NCBI GenBank assembly: GCA_005801395.1
Contig: SYDV01000258.1
Location: 1-7,400 of the forward strand
DNA length: 7,400 nt
Direction: 5' to 3'
DNA from: Planctomycetia bacterium
GTDB taxonomy: Bacteria > Planctomycetota > UBA11346
A program made the translations under genes and the position numbers. Positions 4,040 to 7,400 of the stretch are shown here, in pieces; within the stretch, counting starts at the first letter, position 1; the number at the start of each line of letters is the position of its first letter. Below the pieces are notes generated by a model, which had not been told where the DNA came from, did not search any database, and saw only the letters and a list, made by a program, of their open reading frames with translations.

Positions 4040-6004
4040 ATGCTTACTCGCTACCTACGCGTTGTGTTATTCTATTGCTTGATTGGTAGCACAACATTGG
4101 CTCATGCAGAGACTTGGACGGGAAACAACTCAGGACATCCGGAATGGAATTTGACCTTGAATTGGAGTAGTTTATCGGTTCCGGCAAGTGGAGCGGCTTT
4201 AACGTTTCCTTTAGCAGCGGCGCAGAAAAATAACACGAATAATTTTATTGATGGGACCGTTTTTGGTCCCATCGTCATGGATGGAACGGGTTATGTTTTG
4301 GGTGGTAATAGCATTAGTTTGCAAGGCGGATTGTCACTGACGGGAACAAATGCCAGCGCCACTGTTTCATTACCGCTGATCGTTAATTCAACGCAATTAA
4401 TAACCGTCCAGGAAAATTCTTCGACGTTAACGGTGAGTGGAATAACGAGCGGGTCGGGCGGAATAACGAAAGATGGTTTAGGAAAATTCGTACTGACGCA
4501 AAATTCGACCAATACAGGTGTGTTCCGTGTCGAACGCGGAACGCTGGAAGTAATCAGCATTATGCCAAATATCATTCAGCTTGGGAATGGATATTTATCG
4601 GGCACGGGCACGGTTGGCGGCATTCAATCATTGTTGACCCCACAGGCAACAATTAGTCCAGGTGTTGGTGGTGGGGCAACGGTCATTGGAACACTGACCA
4701 GTGCAGGAAATGTAGAACTATCAAGCACTGACGCGGTTTTCCTTAATCTCGGAACGAATGTAACGGATAAATTAGTGGTGCAGGGAACCTGTAATTTTGG
4801 TGGTGCAAATTTTATTATTAATCATCTGGGGACATTACCCGCTGCATTAACCGGATTAACACTGAATACCGATTATATCATAATAGATAATGATGGCACT
4901 GACATCATGCAACTAGGGGCGGTGATGGGGACCTGGCTTATTCAAGATCTCCCTTTAATTGAAACGGTTGCTTATCAGTTAAGTCGCGTCGGTGGTAGTA
5001 ATAATAATGATCTGACTATTCGTCGCGTGCCCACGACAGCATCGACCACCGTGTTGAGTTTTATGCCAACGACGTCAACTAACGTAGGAGTCAACGTCAC
5101 GTTAAGAGCGACGGTTAGCTCTCTGACGGGCATCCCGGCGGGAAGCGTTTCATTTTATGATGGGTTTAGTAAAATTGGTGATGCGACTATTAATGGAAGT
5201 ACGGGGTTCGCGGATTTGGTAACCAGTGCACTATTGCCTGGGGCGCGTCAATTGACGGCAGTTTTTAATGGATCAACGAATCATGCACGCAGTCAGTCAG
5301 CTATAGCGACTCATACGGTTATTGGAACGAACACGACTACGGTGCTTACTATGGCTCCAGTTGGTACGACAGCGACGCTGACCGCGCAGGTGAATGCAGC
5401 AGCGGGAATGGCGGCTGGAGCAGTGGAATTTTTTAATGGAGCTACGTCATTAGGGACCGTTATTTTAAATGGCAGTGCGAGTGCGCAATTAACGACGTCA
5501 GTTTTGGTTGCAGGTTCGTACACGTTTAAAGCGGTCTACCAAGCCACGTCGCCATTTAATGGCAGCATGGATACGGAAATCTATACTGTGGTGGGAACTA
5601 CGACTTCGACAGTCGTGACGTCCTCTATCAATCCGGCCAGCGCTGGCGCAGCAGTTACTTTTACGGCCGTTGTCACAGGAACGACGCCAACCGGAATCGT
5701 CACTTTTTATGATGGCGCTGCTGCATTAGGGACAGGTACCGTGGCGGCTGGCAGTGCAACCTTTACCACCAGCGCTTTGGGTGCTGGCGCACATGATATT
5801 AAAGCGACCTATACTGGTTCGCCGACGCATCAACCAAGTATCTCACCTACGATAACGCAAACGATGACGGCTGTCGCAGGCGGTGGAGGTGGTGGAGGTA
5901 GTGGTTCATCGAGTGGCAGTGGTGGTTGCGGTTTGGGCTCTGGTTTAGCGACGCTGCTGATGGGTTTGCTGTTATTGCTGCGCTTGCGTTTGCGTCCGAA
6001 TTAA
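4040..6004 (+). CDS. Secreted surface protein: autotransporter-type beta-strand repeat, three Ig-like domains, GG-Cys C-terminal sorting tail
   Basis: A 654-residue exported protein. Residues 1-23 are a signal peptide (basic start, hydrophobic core, A-H-A cleavage before E24). Residues 24-330 form a beta-helix-like passenger. W-T-G-N-N-S and N-L-T-L-N-W-S near the start, then G-I-T-K-D-G-L-G-K-F-V-L-T with V-E-R-G-T-L-E-V (about 134-172), fit the autotransporter-associated beta-strand repeat (PATR, TIGR02601). Three bacterial Ig-like domains follow at about 332-427, 428-517 and 518-613, each with an F-Y-D-G/F-F-N-G turn and L-G-T strand. A Gly/Ser linker (614-629) leads to C630, a hydrophobic segment (632-647) and an Arg-rich end. 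No autotransporter beta-barrel is present, so surface display should depend on C-terminal processing. GAAAAGG (4028-4034) ends 5 nt before the ATG. Adhesin or structural surface role is inferred; no catalytic motif is seen. The gene shares orientation with the sigma/FecR pair upstream. Confidence 0.85.
   Translation: MLTRYLRVVLFYCLIGSTTLAHAETWTGNNSGHPEWNLTLNWSSLSVPASGAALTFPLAAAQKNNTNNFIDGTVFGPIVMDGTGYVLGGNSISLQGGLSLTGTNASATVSLPLIVNSTQLITVQENSSTLTVSGITSGSGGITKDGLGKFVLTQNSTNTGVFRVERGTLEVISIMPNIIQLGNGYLSGTGTVGGIQSLLTPQATISPGVGGGATVIGTLTSAGNVELSSTDAVFLNLGTNVTDKLVVQGTCNFGGANFIINHLGTLPAALTGLTLNTDYIIIDNDGTDIMQLGAVMGTWLIQDLPLIETVAYQLSRVGGSNNNDLTIRRVPTTASTTVLSFMPTTSTNVGVNVTLRATVSSLTGIPAGSVSFYDGFSKIGDATINGSTGFADLVTSALLPGARQLTAVFNGSTNHARSQSAIATHTVIGTNTTTVLTMAPVGTTATLTAQVNAAAGMAAGAVEFFNGATSLGTVILNGSASAQLTTSVLVAGSYTFKAVYQATSPFNGSMDTEIYTVVGTTTSTVVTSSINPASAGAAVTFTAVVTGTTPTGIVTFYDGAAALGTGTVAAGSATFTTSALGAGAHDIKATYTGSPTHQPSISPTITQTMTAVAGGGGGGGSGSSSGSGGCGLGSGLATLLMGLLLLLRLRLRPN
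5033..5878 (+). repeat. Three tandem Ig-like domain repeats within the first surface protein
   Basis: Units run 5033-5320, 5321-5590 and 5591-5878, of 96, 90 and 96 codons. Each begins with a T-T-T-V or T-S-T-V strand, then V-T-L/F-T-A-x-V, then the F-Y-D-G (F-F-N-G in unit 2) turn and L-G-T/I-G-D, then an A-x-Y/F strand. This is the pattern of the bacterial Big_3-type Ig-like families. Unit 3 is closest to the second domain of the downstream gene (both have S-S-x-N-P-A and end T-Q-T-M/I). The units have diverged at the DNA level, so recent duplication is unlikely. Confidence 0.75.
5879..6001 (+). other. C-terminal sorting/anchor tail (poly-Gly, GG-Cys, hydrophobic, Arg-rich)
   Basis: The tail encodes seven Gly, a Ser/Gly linker, then S-G-G-C-G-L-G-S-G-L-A-T, a run of Leu (about 632-647) and R-L-R-L-R-P-N. 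This three-part plan (Gly-rich motif, membrane helix, basic end) matches the GlyGly-CTERM and MYXO-CTERM types. In those systems a rhomboid-like protease (rhombosortase) cleaves at GG or GG-C. The exact subclass is not certain. No sortase gene lies in this window. Confidence 0.7.
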
Positions 6005-6309
6005 AAGGCGGTGCCGGAACAATTTTTCCTGATCATCGTCTTATTGTTTTAGTTGGTGGTTGGTGCACGAAAGTAACGGTCACGAAATCCATATTTTTTG
6101 ATAGGTATGGTGTCGAGCCTACGGAATCCTCAAGTTATTATACCAATTTCGGGTCATCATTGCCTAAATCAGAAGACAATGAACAGGAGGAACGGTAACC
6201 CATTTCTATCCTTTAACTTAACTCTGTGGTTAATAGCTGTCTTTTGTCTTATCCGCAGAAGTTAAAATCTCATCGGTCGGCGAAGTCGGGAAGGCTCTTA
6301 TTCCTATTC

Positions 6310-6359
6310 TTTCGATTTTGGCAAAGTTGACTCGGAATTGGGATTAATGAAAATCGAAA
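6310..6359 (+). other. Stem-loop with perfect 10-bp arms and 30-nt loop
   Basis: TTTCGATTTT (6310-6319) is the exact reverse complement of AAAATCGAAA (6350-6359). The loop is 30 nt and begins GGCAAAG. It is AT-rich and lies about 300 bp after one gene and 200 bp before the next, so it fits neither a terminator nor a leader neatly. Confidence 0.3.
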
Positions 6360-6472
6360 TCGGTGAATGCCGCTGTGGCGAATGGAATAGAAAGTTTTGA
6401 TTATAAAGAAGTCGCCTCAATAAGGCGTGGTTTAGGTGGTTGTTGTTTCCGTGGGTGAATAGAACGGTCGGT

Positions 6473-6478
6473 TATAAT
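6473..6478 (+). promoter_or_regulatory. TATAAT -10 candidate for the second surface-protein gene
   Basis: A perfect TATAAT lies 86 bp before the ATG at 6565. There is no TTGACA-like hexamer 16-18 bp upstream; the nearest is TTGTTT at 6443-6448, 24 bp away. Transcription would start near 6485, placing the 6486-6510 palindrome at the very 5' end of the message. Confidence 0.35.
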
Positions 6479-6485
6479 TCAGTGT

Positions 6486-6510
6486 TCATCGTCATCTATG
6501 ATAACGATGA
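6486..6510 (+). promoter_or_regulatory. 25-nt imperfect palindrome just after the TATAAT box
   Basis: TCATCGT (6486-6492) pairs with ACGATGA (6504-6510). An inner ATC/GAT pair (6494-6496 with 6500-6502) closes on a TAT centre, with one C/A mismatch between the stems. It starts 8 bp after the TATAAT at 6473-6478. It could be an operator overlapping the transcription start or a 5'-end hairpin that protects the message. Confidence 0.45.
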
Positions 6511-6564
6511 GACCAGCTTGCCGTTGGTCGCGAGACTTATTTCCACCCAATTTAGGAAATCATT

Positions 6565-7400
6565 ATGTATTCTACCTTGTTTCGAATAGCAGTAATTTAT
6601 ATATGTTTTGCTTGTTCGACCGTGATTCAGGCTGCTACTTGGACAACCACCACTCTGACCGTCACTCCTGCATCCACTCCAACTTCACCAACCGCAGCTG
6701 GTGCCAATGTGAAATTGGCCGCGATTATCAGCTCTGGAGAAGGGATTCCCCAAAGTGGGAGCACCTCTTTTTACCATGGCACCACCTTGATTGGTACAGT
6801 GGATATGAAAGGGACTTCACCCGTTATATTGAATACTAAAATGTTACCTGTGGGGAATCTTCAACTCAAAGCCGTATTTAATGCGAATACAAAATATGAC
6901 ACCAGCGAATCAAAAATTATCCCGTATTTAGTAGTGGGAGGAGCGACAACGACCGTGCTCAGCTCGTCGATGAATCCAGCGAATTATGGAACCAGCGTGA
7001 CATTGACGGCAACGGTAGCGGGAGCAGCGCCGCCGGACACCGTCATGTTTTATGACGGCTTGAAGTTAATGGGGACCAGTACCGTAACTACTGGTGGAAT
7101 TGCCACTTTCAGCATAAGCAATTTGGCTATTGGTTCACATAATCTTAGTGCATCGTATAGCGGCTCTAGCTCACTGGCCCCTAGTACATCGCCTCCATTT
7201 ACGCAAACGATAAAAACGACGGGTGGGGATAGTGGAATCACCACCACTACGGTGGTGACAACTTCGTCTAGCTCAGTCCCAACAGGCACTCCAGTCACCT
7301 TGACGGCAATTGTGACCGGCGGAACACCAAAAGGGACAGTCACATTTTATGATGGGAGCACTGCGCTTGGAACAAAAAATATTACCAATGGTATAGCCAC
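6565..7400 (+). CDS. Secreted Ig-like repeat protein, paralogue of the upstream one; C-terminus beyond window
   Basis: An open frame of 278 codons reaches the right edge without a stop. AGGA (6554-6557) lies 7 nt before the ATG. Residues 1-23 are a signal peptide (M-Y-S-T-L-F-R, hydrophobic core, V-I-Q-A). The mature protein starts A-T-W-T, like the E-T-W-T of the upstream protein, but the beta-helix passenger is absent and Ig-like domains begin at once. Units lie at about 25-123, 124-219 and 220 onward. The marker turns are F-Y-H-G, F-Y-D-G and F-Y-D-G, each followed by an I-G-T, M-G-T or L-G-T strand. Unit 2 is most like the last Ig-like domain of the upstream protein. A matching Gly-rich sorting tail is expected beyond the edge but cannot be seen. 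Cys14 and Cys17 sit in the signal peptide but do not form a standard lipobox. Likely surface adhesin or scaffold; no catalytic motif. Confidence 0.8.
   Translation, partial: MYSTLFRIAVIYICFACSTVIQAATWTTTTLTVTPASTPTSPTAAGANVKLAAIISSGEGIPQSGSTSFYHGTTLIGTVDMKGTSPVILNTKMLPVGNLQLKAVFNANTKYDTSESKIIPYLVVGGATTTVLSSSMNPANYGTSVTLTATVAGAAPPDTVMFYDGLKLMGTSTVTTGGIATFSISNLAIGSHNLSASYSGSSSLAPSTSPPFTQTIKTTGGDSGITTTTVVTTSSSSVPTGTPVTLTAIVTGGTPKGTVTFYDGSTALGTKNITNGIA
6637..7400 (+). repeat. Ig-like domain repeats of the second surface protein
   Basis: Units run 6637-6933, 6934-7221 and from 7222 to the edge. The conserved F-Y-D-G turn is encoded by near-identical DNA (TTTTATGAtGG or TTTTATGACGG) here and in units 1 and 3 of the upstream gene. 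That is the best-conserved stretch of DNA shared by the two genes and supports common ancestry of the units. Confidence 0.65.

Larger units (their letters stand above)
6005..6564. other. 560-base intergenic region between the two surface-protein genes
   Basis: I find no credible gene. A plus-strand frame entering from inside the upstream gene (5926-6198) has no start signal or recognisable motif. AGGAGG at 6185-6190 has no start codon at useful distance. Contents that can be supported are a 10-bp stem with a 30-nt loop (6310-6359), a short hairpin CGCCT-CAATA-AGGCG (6413-6427) without a T-tract, TATAAT at 6473-6478 and a 25-nt imperfect palindrome (6486-6510). No strong intrinsic terminator follows the upstream stop. 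A decayed gene remnant cannot be excluded. Confidence 0.5.

Noticed and set aside
5926..6198. 90-codon frame overlapping the end of the first surface gene
   Set aside because: It starts inside the sorting-tail region in another frame and has no start signal or recognisable domain; the open length is explained by the G-rich linker.
6347..6400. 17-codon frame with a C-R-C-G motif
   Set aside because: Too short, no good Shine-Dalgarno, and it overlaps the right arm of the 6310-6359 stem.
6498..6839. 113-codon frame at the start of the second surface gene
   Set aside because: It is out of frame with the clear signal peptide and Ig-like repeats starting at 6565, which have a proper AGGA and stay open to the edge.

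Overview
The window reads as chromosomal DNA of moderate GC content from a bacterium of the PVC superphylum (Planctomycetota, Verrucomicrobiota or Lentisphaerota). This rests on three things. There is an ECF sigma factor of the Rhodopirellula/Verrucomicrobium type, translationally coupled to a FecR-domain membrane protein. There is a secreted protein with an autotransporter-associated beta-strand repeat but no autotransporter barrel. That protein ends in a Gly-rich, GG-Cys plus hydrophobic plus Arg tail, which resembles the GlyGly-CTERM/MYXO-CTERM class of sorting signals. The assignment is by protein style only; no rRNA or other marker gene is present.

Layout. (1) Bases 1-82 hold the first 27 codons of a minus-strand gene with a good ribosome binding site, possibly a transposase accessory protein. 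(2) About 450 bases without a clear gene follow. They carry a perfect 20-bp palindrome (381-400) and a related inverted repeat (500-516) sharing the half-site TTGGCAA. Both sit in front of an XRE-type DNA-binding protein (536-1456) with an unrecognised C-terminal domain. (3) A small HTH-like protein (1753-1475, minus) converges on it tail to tail, with an AT-only inverted repeat at the junction. (4) A divergent intergenic region leads to the sigma factor (1985-2521) and FecR-type anti-sigma candidate (2518-3831), which overlap by ATGA. (5) Two secreted Ig-like repeat proteins follow in the same direction. One is complete (4040-6004). The second (6565 to the window end) is cut off by the edge. 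A 560-base gap with hairpins and a TATAAT box lies between them.

How the parts may work together (inference): the sigma/FecR pair would sense a signal at the inner membrane and switch on downstream genes, and the adjacent surface-protein genes are the natural candidates. The sequence shows adjacency and shared orientation but no proven common promoter. The XRE regulator probably controls itself through the TTGGCAA sites. Nothing in the window resembles CRISPR, phage structural genes, tRNA or rRNA. I see no clear new multi-gene system. The most original signals are the paired operators, the 5' leader hairpins in front of both surface-protein genes, and the architecture of those proteins.
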